This document shows, piece by piece, positions 9,280 to 16,475 of a stretch of 48,310 nucleotides of DNA. The notes under the pieces were generated by a model, which saw only the letters and a program-made list of their open reading frames with translations, was not told the origin of the DNA and did not search any database. Position numbers and translations under genes: made by a program. The stretch comes from Planctomycetaceae bacterium (lineage in GTDB: Bacteria > Planctomycetota > Planctomycetia > Planctomycetales > Planctomycetaceae): contig JABISG010000167.1 of the NCBI GenBank assembly GCA_018699955.1, forward strand, positions 1-48,310, given 5' to 3'. Positions within the stretch are counted from its first letter, which is position 1. Every line of letters starts with the position of its first letter.

Positions 9280-10965
9280 TTAGCCATCGGCCGCTGCCAC
9301 CATTGTGACAGTTGCCGCATCGGCTGGATCATCGGTTTTGGGCTCGGAACTGTCGCTCGATTGTAACCACCACTCAGTCGCTTGAGTCTGAGTCCATGGC
9401 GAATTGGGTTTGCAGCGATTCAATGCAGATTCCAGTTGCGAAACATCGGCAAAACGGTCTTCGCGTTTCTTTTCGAGACACTTCATCACAACCGATTCCA
9501 GGTCGTCTGTCACGTCCGGAATGACTTGCGACGGTGGTGTCGGCGTGTCGTTAGCATGCGCGAAAAGAACTTTGATCGGTCGATCACCTTCAAACACAGG
9601 GCGGCCGGTCAGTAAGAAATATGCCGTCGCACCGAGCGAATAGATATCGCTTCGCGCGTCGAGTGGCTCGCCCACTGCGGCTTCCGGACAAGCATATAAC
9701 GGCGAACCGACGATTGTTCCGTCGATGGTCAAATTCATCGAACTCGTTTCGACACCAATCGATTTCACCAGACCAAAGTCCAACAGCTTCGCCACATCGT
9801 ACAGGCCGCCTCGTTCGGCAGCGAAAATGTTCCCCGGCTTGATATCGCGATGGACTAACCCGTGGGCATGGGCTTCCTTCAGCGCCGAGCAGACCTGCTT
9901 CAATAGGAACAATACGCGTTCGGGCGGCAATTGTCCGTACCGTTCAACCAATTCCTGCAGATTCAAACCCGGTAGAAATTCCATGGCGTAATAAAAGGTG
10001 CCGTCGTCTGTGTGACCGTAATCGTAAATCTCGACGGTGTTCGGGTGTGTTAATTTGGCGGTTGCTTGCACCTCTCCTTCGAAGCGGGCGATGGCATGGG
10101 GATCGCCCGCCTTGTCGGAGCGAATCAGCTTGATGGCACAGGCGCGTTTCAGCAGGCGATGCTCAGCAAGGTAAACGTCGCCCATTCCCCCCGAACCGAG
10201 TTTCTCTCGCAAGGTGTAAGTCCCTTCGCGTCCCGCGTCGAACGCTTCCCGCCGTAACCTGCCGAAGCGGTGTGACCCGTAGATCGCGGTCACTGCCGCG
10301 ATGCCAACCCAAATTCCCATCGACGACAGCCCGCCCTGATCCAGCAGATAATTACGAACCGCCTGTTGTTGGGTTATCGCCCCAAATGCCGCCACAATGG
10401 GTACGGCCGACATTGATCCTACAACAATGGCAGCGCGCCTCCAGGTGTTCGGAATAAACACCCCGTACACATTCATCAGAATTATCCAGCGGATCGTCGT
10501 TTCAGCCGGAAACGCACGAGCGGCTGCTGCAATTTCTTGAGGCGCCGTATCGCAGGCGACGCAAAACTGCACCCAGACAAAAAACACAGCGGGCAACCCG
10601 AAGACCGCAAACTCACAGAATCGTAAGATACGAACCGAAAGGCACGACTTTGCCACCAAGAGGACGGTCACTCCGCCCAAAACGGCAGTCACCATAATTT
10701 GCGGCACGAGAATGTGCGTTTCCAACACATGGTCCGGTCCCCAAAACAGGTTGCGAATCAAGAAGGCCAACGCGCCGCCAAACAGTATGCTGACGGCGAG
10801 GCGAAGACGCTTCCCCAACAGGCAGCGGATGTCCTCGCCAAACTGTGCCGACGAATCGGGAATCAGCCCACCCTGTGGGCAAAACGCGCCGGCGTGTGTA
10901 ATGGGAAGGGGATTGGCAGCCTGAACCAATTGAACGCCGCGGTCTGTCTTATCGTTTGGCAACAT
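9280..10965 (-). CDS. Membrane Ser/Thr protein kinase, N-terminal TM domain
   Basis: A 561-residue protein. Residues 53-230 hold about six hydrophobic segments. A complete Hanks-type kinase domain follows (about 250-520): Gly loop GSGGMG at 257-262, Lys279 in AIKL, catalytic HRD at 372-374 and DFG at 396-398. The kinase is therefore C-terminal to the membrane part. The more common bacterial arrangement is an N-terminal cytoplasmic kinase followed by one membrane segment and an external sensor. A short Ser/Asp-rich tail ends the protein. An AGGTGAGG stretch precedes the ATG. The membrane part could sense or anchor; I cannot name its family. Confidence 0.92.
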   Translation of the reverse strand: MLPNDKTDRGVQLVQAANPLPITHAGAFCPQGGLIPDSSAQFGEDIRCLLGKRLRLAVSILFGGALAFLIRNLFWGPDHVLETHILVPQIMVTAVLGGVTVLLVAKSCLSVRILRFCEFAVFGLPAVFFVWVQFCVACDTAPQEIAAAARAFPAETTIRWIILMNVYGVFIPNTWRRAAIVVGSMSAVPIVAAFGAITQQQAVRNYLLDQGGLSSMGIWVGIAAVTAIYGSHRFGRLRREAFDAGREGTYTLREKLGSGGMGDVYLAEHRLLKRACAIKLIRSDKAGDPHAIARFEGEVQATAKLTHPNTVEIYDYGHTDDGTFYYAMEFLPGLNLQELVERYGQLPPERVLFLLKQVCSALKEAHAHGLVHRDIKPGNIFAAERGGLYDVAKLLDFGLVKSIGVETSSMNLTIDGTIVGSPLYACPEAAVGEPLDARSDIYSLGATAYFLLTGRPVFEGDRPIKVLFAHANDTPTPPSQVIPDVTDDLESVVMKCLEKKREDRFADVSQLESALNRCKPNSPWTQTQATEWWLQSSDSSEPKTDDPADAATVTMVAAADG

Positions 10966-11290
10966 CGCTGCGCCTCACCTTTCAGATGTCTCAACACCCA
11001 ATTTGACCATTGGTCGATTATAGATGCGCCGGATGGGCTTTTGTAGAAGCCGATACGCATCGGATCGATATGACGACAGTCGCCACGCAAGATCACGACG
11101 CCCCAAAAATGTACAGCCCCTCAAAAAACGGTCGCAATCTTGTTAATCGAGAGCGGATTTCCGAAAGCGAGAGCGCCGCAAACCGTGCGGGCCGACTCAG
11201 CCGCATATTTCGAGCCAGTTGCCACAAATTCTTGCCGGCCATGCTCGACATTTGGAGTTTCAGCGTTGGACGGGCAATCCATGGATCGAC
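10966..11290. other. 325-nt intergenic region upstream of the membrane kinase
   Basis: The region lies between the start of the kinase gene (minus) and the end of the degenerate-receiver gene (minus). I see no convincing small gene, RNA gene or strong hairpin. It should contain the kinase promoter, but no good -35/-10 pair stands out on the minus strand. Confidence 0.5.
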
Positions 11291-12265
11291 TCACTCGCTC
11301 GTTCTGGCACGTTGCTGGTATTCTTCGCCGACGTGAACCATCAGCTCCAGCGCCAGAAGATCGGCTCTCGCCATCACGTGACGTGCGCTGCGATTACCGA
11401 GATCGCGCACGAGCGATTCGACGCGATCCAGATGAAACTGCAACGCCCGGCGAGGAGTTACGCCTGCCGTCGCCACCAACTTGGCAAAGGCTGCAATTTC
11501 CGATGCCAAACTGCCCGAGCCCATAATGACATAGGTCCGCAACAACTCGTGGTAAAATTCTTTGGTTTCATCCGGCAATTCGATCAGCGGCCCCACTGCC
11601 GACGATTTGCATATTGACGGACGATTCGACTCATCGGCCGAATGTCTACCGTCCTCAATGTCCGGCGTTGGTGGACCTTCCAGTGTTTCGATGAACGACC
11701 GCTGCTGTTGCAGCAGATGTTCCGCTTCATTTCGCTCCCGAACGAGCCGCCGTTGATGGACCACCGACAGACGATGATTCTCGCGTAGTCGTTCTGCATT
11801 CGAGACAGCCCGACGAATTAACGGCAGCAATGCCGGTGAATCGCACGAATTGGGTGTCACCAACACATCGCAGTCGAGCGCACACAAGCGAGAGTCGCGC
11901 TGATCGTTGATTCGCGAGGTGATGAAAATCGCCGAATCGCTATAGCCACTGCCGCGAACCGCCTGGAGCAGCAACTCCGGTTCGTCGAGCGGGGTGGGTG
12001 ACCGCGTCGTTGTCGAATCGCTGAGGATTACGCAATCGAAGTTTTCGTCCCGCAGCACGGTCAATGCTTCGCTTGGGGTCGATGCCCAGCGAAATCGCGG
12101 TTCGAGACATCCGTCCGCATCGAGCTGCAATGCCAAACCAATCCAACTCGGTTCCTGTTCGCCAATCCACAGCAGCCGTAAACGGTGCGATACTTCGACC
12201 GGATGACGGGGCAAGTCGGTCATCTCGGAGGAATCAGGCATGACAGACGTGGTATCGGATTCCAT
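11291..12265 (-). CDS. Degenerate receiver-domain protein, unknown function
   Basis: A 324-residue protein. Residues about 28-155 look like a response-regulator receiver fold (RLLWIGEQE as beta 1, FDCVILSDS as beta 3). The phosphoacceptor position is shifted or replaced: a Ser sits where Asp is expected, with Asp one residue later. A helical linker (about 155-200) and an all-helical C-terminal segment (about 225-320) follow. I do not recognise an output domain. It may be a phosphorylation-independent pseudo-receiver. The ATG at 12265 is preceded by AGGAAA at suitable spacing. It is divergent from csrA. Confidence 0.7.
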   Translation of the reverse strand: MESDTTSVMPDSSEMTDLPRHPVEVSHRLRLLWIGEQEPSWIGLALQLDADGCLEPRFRWASTPSEALTVLRDENFDCVILSDSTTTRSPTPLDEPELLLQAVRGSGYSDSAIFITSRINDQRDSRLCALDCDVLVTPNSCDSPALLPLIRRAVSNAERLRENHRLSVVHQRRLVRERNEAEHLLQQQRSFIETLEGPPTPDIEDGRHSADESNRPSICKSSAVGPLIELPDETKEFYHELLRTYVIMGSGSLASEIAAFAKLVATAGVTPRRALQFHLDRVESLVRDLGNRSARHVMARADLLALELMVHVGEEYQQRARTSE

Positions 12266-12704
12266 CGTCGTTTCCTGTGACCGCTCAAATAATCCAAGGT
12301 TTTGTTGCGTGCAGCGAATTGCCTGACAAACGCGGACGGAAGTTACGGGGAGCGGTTAGCTTGTGTCAATACGAACAACCCTTCGCCGAAGCCTCAAACG
12401 GAATGAATGTTAGTTTCGTACTGCAGTCGCCGGGAGTTCTCGATTGACACAGAACTGGCCTCCCGTATACTGCACGGTCAGTGTGGTGTTTTGTCCATTG
12501 GCCGGGAGGTGATTCAAACTCCCACTGAGCACTCGAACCTGGCAGCAGGATACGCCAGACCATAGTTCGCATGGACAATTTCGCTGGTTTTCAACCGTGT
12601 GACCAGCAATCTACCGTCGGCGCATGCCCGTCGGGTGTGCGTGAAAGCAAGAACGGATTGAATCGGTGCAACGTCGATCAACACAACAAACAGGGAGGTG
12701 AATG
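12266..12704. promoter_or_regulatory. 439-nt divergent region including the csrA leader
   Basis: The region separates the degenerate-receiver gene (minus) from csrA (plus). It holds a near-consensus promoter at 12444-12471, which gives csrA an untranslated leader of about 225 nt. It also holds a hairpin at 12504-12523 (GGGAG paired with CTCCC) containing the same GGGAGGTGA stretch as the csrA ribosome-binding site. No convincing ORF or tRNA is visible. Confidence 0.65.
12444..12471 (+). promoter_or_regulatory. Sigma70-type promoter for csrA
   Basis: TTGACA at 12444-12449 and TATACT at 12466-12471 are separated by 16 nt. The -35 is a perfect match and the -10 differs at one base. The direction is toward csrA and the expected start is near 12478. 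This is the best promoter match noticed in the window. Confidence 0.7.
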
Positions 12705-12908
12705 ATGCTGGTTTTGAGCCGAAAACTTGGAGAAGCGATCAAAATTTCCGACAACATCACGGTAAGGCTCGTGAAAGTCGGGAACGGTCGAGTGCGTCTT
12801 GGGATTGAAGCGCCCCCGGAGATCTCGATCAGCCGAATGGATGCGCCGGCTCCCACGGTGGACAATCGCACGGACATCGGCCATTTACAACCGACAGTTT
12901 CGGTCTGA
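12705..12908 (+). CDS. csrA: Carbon storage regulator CsrA (translational regulator)
   Basis: A 67-residue CsrA with the canonical opening MLVLSRKLGEAI, the DNITVRLV core strand and the RVRLGIEAP motif that forms the RNA-binding strand. The tail after ISISRMDAP is about ten residues longer than the E. coli form. CsrA dimers bind GGA motifs in mRNA leaders to repress or stabilise translation. I start at the second of two adjacent ATGs (12702 and 12705): it restores the canonical N-terminus and lies 6 nt from the strong GGAGG. Its own leader carries two copies of GGGAGGTGA, so autoregulation is plausible (inference). Confidence 0.95.
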   Translation: MLVLSRKLGEAIKISDNITVRLVKVGNGRVRLGIEAPPEISISRMDAPAPTVDNRTDIGHLQPTVSV

Positions 12909-12913
12909 CCTGA

Positions 12914-12929
12914 GTTTGGCGTCCCAAAC
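12914..12929. terminator. Short hairpin between csrA and the thioesterase gene
   Basis: GTTTGG and CCAAAC form a 6-bp stem with a 4-nt loop in the 57-nt gap between two convergent genes. There is no T tract, so any terminator role is tentative. Confidence 0.35.
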
Positions 12930-12965
12930 GCCGTTCAGATGCGATCCCCGAGACGCGCTCGCGCG

Positions 12966-13436
12966 TCAATCGGGTTGTCGCGCGATATCTTCGCCGGGTG
13001 GCGGCTTGGGGAGAAACAGGAATGTCGCAGTTGCTGAGGCGATTAGCGTCCCTTCGGCGGAGTGGATTTCGCCGGCTGTCACAGCCGTCTGCCGTCCCGA
13101 ATGTCGAATTTCTCCCGTCGCTGTCAGGCGTTCGCTTTCCCACGCAGGCCGAATGAAATTGACGTTCAACTGCACCGTGACCACATGATGATCCTCGGGA
13201 GCAACGGTGACGGCCGCAAATCCCATGCACGTATCAAGGAGTGTTGCAGCCACGCCGCCATGCAGAATTCCCAAAGTGCGAAGATGGCGCTCATCGACCG
13301 TCATTTCGAACACGGCTTTGCCGGCATCGACCTGAGACGGGCGGATTTCGAGAAGCTCCAATAACGGCACATGCCGATCAACCGCCGCTGCGGTGTGATC
13401 GGACGCGGTGTGGTCGGATTCTGTGTCGCGGGACAT
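12966..13436 (-). CDS. PaaI-family hotdog thioesterase
   Basis: A 156-residue hotdog-fold protein with the typical GILHGGVAATLLDTCMG stretch. Its His and Asp sit where the PaaI/YbgC/4HBT families place catalytic residues. It would hydrolyse an acyl-CoA thioester; the acyl chain cannot be predicted. I start at the ATG at 13436, 8 nt after the hemH stop. An upstream in-frame ATG at 13487 would overlap hemH by 43 nt, and its extra residues look non-conserved. It lies directly downstream of hemH in the same direction, so it is probably co-transcribed. Confidence 0.88.
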   Translation of the reverse strand: MSRDTESDHTASDHTAAAVDRHVPLLELLEIRPSQVDAGKAVFEMTVDERHLRTLGILHGGVAATLLDTCMGFAAVTVAPEDHHVVTVQLNVNFIRPAWESERLTATGEIRHSGRQTAVTAGEIHSAEGTLIASATATFLFLPKPPPGEDIARQPD

Positions 13437-13444
13437 CGATGTAC

Positions 13445-14500
13445 CTAAGATTGAGTTTGTGGCGGTCGCCGAATTGGCGCCGGGCAACAGTCGAGGGGAC
13501 AGATATCGGGACCGGCTTTATATTGGCCAATGGCGCGACGCTCGCTCGATTCGGACAGCCGTTCGGCGATCAGCTCGCCGAGCATGCTGACAAACGCGGG
13601 GTGCGTTCCAACCGTTGCTGCACGCATCATTTGCATCCCCATTGTGTTCGCAGCCTGCTGCGCTTCCTCGTCGAGATCGTACAACACTTCAAGATGGTCG
13701 GACAGAAATCCGATGGGGTGTACAACAACTTCGTTCACCCCCTCTTCGTTCACTTTCCGCAGATGATCACAAATGTCTGGTTCGAGCCAGGGATCCTGCG
13801 GTCGGCCGCTGCGGCTCTGATACGCCAGCTTCCAATGGTCACCAGCGATGCCGGATGCCTCCGAAACCAGCCGGCACGATTCGAGAAGTTGTTGCTCATA
13901 ATCGCAACTGTTCGCCATCGATGCCGGAATGCTATGCGCGGTATAGGCCACGTGTACGTTGCCGCGCCGTTCCTGCGAAAATTGCTCGACGGCCTGGCGA
14001 AGGTGATCGGCATTCGCCGCGATGAAATCGGGATGATTGTAGAAGACGCGAATCTTATCGATGACCGGTGCGTTCGCTCCGACGTGTTCGACTGCCGCTT
14101 CTACGTTTTCGCGATATTGTCGGCAGCTTGAATACGAACTGTACGCCGCCAGCACCAATCCTATTGCCCGCCGTTTCCCGGCGTCGGCCATGTCCTGCAA
14201 GGTGTCGGTCAGCATGGGATGCCAGTTACGGTTTCCCCATTCGATGGGCAAATCGATCTCACGCCGATCCAATTCGATTCGCAGCGCATTGATGAGCTCG
14301 CGCACCTGATCGTTGATTGGGCTCTTGCCGCCGAATTGATAGTAGTGTTCGGCGACGGCGAGCATTCGTTCACGTGGAACATTGCGACCACGAAGCACGT
14401 TCTCAAGAAACGGTATCACGTCTTCGCGTCGCTCAGGGCCACCAAACCCGATTATCAAGACGGCATCGTAATTCACGGCATCGTAATTCACTGTCGCCAT
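13445..14500 (-). CDS. hemH: Ferrochelatase (HemH)
   Basis: A 351-residue ferrochelatase inserting iron into a porphyrin (last step of heme synthesis, or iron-coproporphyrin formation in the coproporphyrin branch). Family marks are the opening VLIIGFGGPE, the active-site His in AYTAHSIP and the FLSDHLEVLYDLD segment with its Glu. A Cys lies in the YSSCRQYRE segment, and the C-terminus has a CPLDCCP cluster. These match the places where [2Fe-2S] ferrochelatases hold their ligands. I start at the ATG at 14500, just before the conserved domain; a longer frame upstream is unconvincing. An exact 15-bp tandem duplication near the start gives NYDAV twice. Confidence 0.93.
   Translation of the reverse strand: MATVNYDAVNYDAVLIIGFGGPERREDVIPFLENVLRGRNVPRERMLAVAEHYYQFGGKSPINDQVRELINALRIELDRREIDLPIEWGNRNWHPMLTDTLQDMADAGKRRAIGLVLAAYSSYSSCRQYRENVEAAVEHVGANAPVIDKIRVFYNHPDFIAANADHLRQAVEQFSQERRGNVHVAYTAHSIPASMANSCDYEQQLLESCRLVSEASGIAGDHWKLAYQSRSGRPQDPWLEPDICDHLRKVNEEGVNEVVVHPIGFLSDHLEVLYDLDEEAQQAANTMGMQMMRAATVGTHPAFVSMLGELIAERLSESSERRAIGQYKAGPDICPLDCCPAPIRRPPQTQS
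14468..14498. repeat. 15-bp in-frame tandem duplication at the hemH N-terminus
   Basis: The unit ATTCACGGCATCGTA is present twice head to tail (plus-strand view), giving NYDAVNYDAV a few residues into ferrochelatase. The copies are identical and the frame is kept. It is probably a recent slippage duplication ahead of the catalytic core. Confidence 0.75.
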
Positions 14501-14846
14501 ACACCGACGGCCTTCGCAGAAATAAGTTACCGCACCGAAATCAAAGGAGAGCCTCCCCAACGCAAGCCGTATTATTAGCCGTTCGCGGCAAAGGGCAACC
14601 CGAAATACGGCCTGTTCACATTTTCGACGGGGCGAAACACCAGCCCGCCGCGCAAGCAAGGGTTTGAACGATGACTCCATCTGATAGGCGTAGCAAACGC
14701 GACCAATCGCATTGGATACGCTCTGCGGGTCGATATGGAGTTGCTGAATCGAGCGCCGCCTGCCAACATCTGAGGACACACTCCAACTTTTCGCTCCGGA
14801 AAGGGCCGAGCCGATTCATCTTCTGCTTCCATTTTGTTCCAGTATT
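14501..14846. other. 346-nt divergent region between hemH and the DMT transporter
   Basis: This is a divergent promoter region. I see no strong -35/-10 pair and no hairpin worth reporting. Part of it may belong to the transporter, whose true start is uncertain (see that entry). Confidence 0.4.
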
Positions 14847-15686
14847 GTGGTTATTTTTGGCTTGTTGTGCCTCAAGCGTACCCACGAACGCGGTGCATCG
14901 ACGTGGACTTCCATCATTCTTGTCTGCTGGTCCTCGGCGTTTATATTTCCGGCATTGACGTTCATGGGCGGCACGATGCAGCCTGCCACATTGTTGTGGC
15001 AACCGGCGATTATCGGCGGACTGTTTCTCGCAGGCCAACTGCTGACATTTCTTGCGGTGGCACACGGAGACGTCTCAATTGCAGCACCCGTGCTGGGGAT
15101 CAAGGTACTCATAGTGCCGGCGGCTTCTCATTTCTTCGTCGATGAGGAGTTGTCGGCGAAGATCTGGATTGCCGCCGCCATTGCCGTTATTGGCATCGCG
15201 TTTGTGCAAACCCGCGACGCGACAGTCGATCGTTCACGAATCGTGGCGTCGGTCGGCTATGCACTGCTGGCCGCATGTTCGATGACGCTGTTCGACCTGT
15301 TGATTCAACGGTGGGCCCCCAGTTGGGGAGCGGGGTATTTCCTGCCAATCGCATTCGCCTGCGCGGCCCTATTCTCGTTGGCATTCGTTCCGTGGGCCGA
15401 TCGACCGGCAGACCTCCGGCGGTTGGGGGTTCTTCCACTGCTGGCTGGCGGTGCTCTTTTCATGTCGGTCCAGGCAATCGGAATGACCGTCACGTTGGGT
15501 CTATTTGGAGATGCGACGCGAGTGAATATCGTGTATTCGTTACGAGGCCTGTGGGGAGTTCTGCTGACCTGGCTTCTCGCGCGACACGTCAACACATCCG
15601 GCTCTGGCGCAAGTCATCGGACCATGGTCATGCGTCTGATTGGAGCCGTGCTGATCGGGATCTCTGTTGTGATTTCAATGACATGA
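14847..15686 (+). CDS. EamA/DMT-family membrane transporter
   Basis: A 279-residue, strongly hydrophobic protein with about ten predicted membrane segments in two halves. This is the fold of the drug/metabolite transporter (EamA) superfamily; the first half ends near residue 110 and the second begins near 125. The substrate is unknown. The assigned start is a GTG, but the sequence just upstream is still hydrophobic in the same frame, so the real start may be a little earlier at a non-ATG codon. The methyltransferase gene begins 75 nt downstream in the same direction. Confidence 0.75.
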   Translation: MVIFGLLCLKRTHERGASTWTSIILVCWSSAFIFPALTFMGGTMQPATLLWQPAIIGGLFLAGQLLTFLAVAHGDVSIAAPVLGIKVLIVPAASHFFVDEELSAKIWIAAAIAVIGIAFVQTRDATVDRSRIVASVGYALLAACSMTLFDLLIQRWAPSWGAGYFLPIAFACAALFSLAFVPWADRPADLRRLGVLPLLAGGALFMSVQAIGMTVTLGLFGDATRVNIVYSLRGLWGVLLTWLLARHVNTSGSGASHRTMVMRLIGAVLIGISVVISMT

Positions 15687-15761
15687 ACCAACTCTCGACC
15701 GCATTTTTTGTTTTTGTCTCGGACCGCAACAGAACAAGAGTGACTACCAAGGACGACAACC

Positions 15762-16367
15762 ATGTCGGCGCCTGACCGAGACCGATGGAATGAGAAATAC
15801 GCAAAGAGCAAGCCCTCATCAATGGTTCAACCCGACGAGTGGCTGGTTGAAGCTGTTCGGCTGATTGGAGAAGAGAGCGATGGGTTGCAATCATCCACGA
15901 GAACTCTCGACCTCGCATGCGGCCGCGGACACAACGCGATCTGGCTGGCTCAGCAAGGATGCCGTTGCGACGCTGTCGATATTTCGGCCAACGGGTTGGA
16001 ACTTGCCCGCCGGTGCGCGACTGCCAACAAAGTGGAAGTCGGCTGGATTGAAGCGGATCTCGACGACTGGACCCCAAGTCGCGGTGAGTATGACCTTGTT
16101 GCTGTATTTCGTTTTCTGGATCGCGAAACGGTGCCGCCGATTGTACGAGCCGCATTGCGCCCAGGCGGCTGGTTGATCTACGAGACATTCGCCGCGGCGC
16201 AACTTGAGCGACCGGACAGTCACATCACTAACCCGAGATTCACGCTGTCACCGAGCGAACTGTTAAACCTCTTTCCGGATTTCGATGTGGTCACAAATCG
16301 GGAAGACGTCCTACCGGACCGAACCGTCCAACGATTCCTGGGCCGCCGACGTTCGGGCGGTAATTAA
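15762..16367 (+). CDS. Class I SAM-dependent methyltransferase (TehB-like)
   Basis: A 201-residue Rossmann-type methyltransferase. Motif I is LDLACGRGHNA (about 49-59), binding S-adenosylmethionine. The acidic DAVDIS of motif II follows. The FRFLDRETVPP and LRPGGWLIYETF segments match motifs around IV-VI. The layout is like TehB and related small methyltransferases, which often methylate small inorganic or thiol compounds, but the substrate cannot be assigned. AAGGA precedes the ATG at normal spacing. It probably shares a transcript with the upstream transporter. Confidence 0.88.
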   Translation: MSAPDRDRWNEKYAKSKPSSMVQPDEWLVEAVRLIGEESDGLQSSTRTLDLACGRGHNAIWLAQQGCRCDAVDISANGLELARRCATANKVEVGWIEADLDDWTPSRGEYDLVAVFRFLDRETVPPIVRAALRPGGWLIYETFAAAQLERPDSHITNPRFTLSPSELLNLFPDFDVVTNREDVLPDRTVQRFLGRRRSGGN

Positions 16368-16397
16368 GACTCGGACAATTATTGTCCCGTCTCAAAG

Positions 16398-16419
16398 CCC
16401 TCGGGCTGCGGCCCGAGGG
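16398..16419. terminator. 22-nt hairpin between convergent genes (sister of 6245-6266)
   Basis: Arms of 9 or more nt (left CCCTCGGGC, right GCCCGAGGG) sit in the 108-nt gap between the methyltransferase (plus) and the cytochrome gene (minus). It has the same length and central TGC as the hairpin at 6245-6266, with paired base changes that keep the stem. It is likely a bidirectional terminator built from a dispersed palindromic repeat. Confidence 0.7.
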
Positions 16420-16475
16420 ATCAATCGGCTAAATATCGTTCGATCATCCGCAATAAGATTCATCACCCGTTCCGA

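Noticed and set aside
12266..12704. tRNA or small RNA gene in the csrA leader
   Set aside because: A few short inverted repeats are present, but no cloverleaf with proper T-arm and acceptor stem could be built.
13241..14131. Open frame on the plus strand within hemH
   Set aside because: It is a shadow of ferrochelatase. The minus-strand product has all catalytic motifs, and this frame has none.
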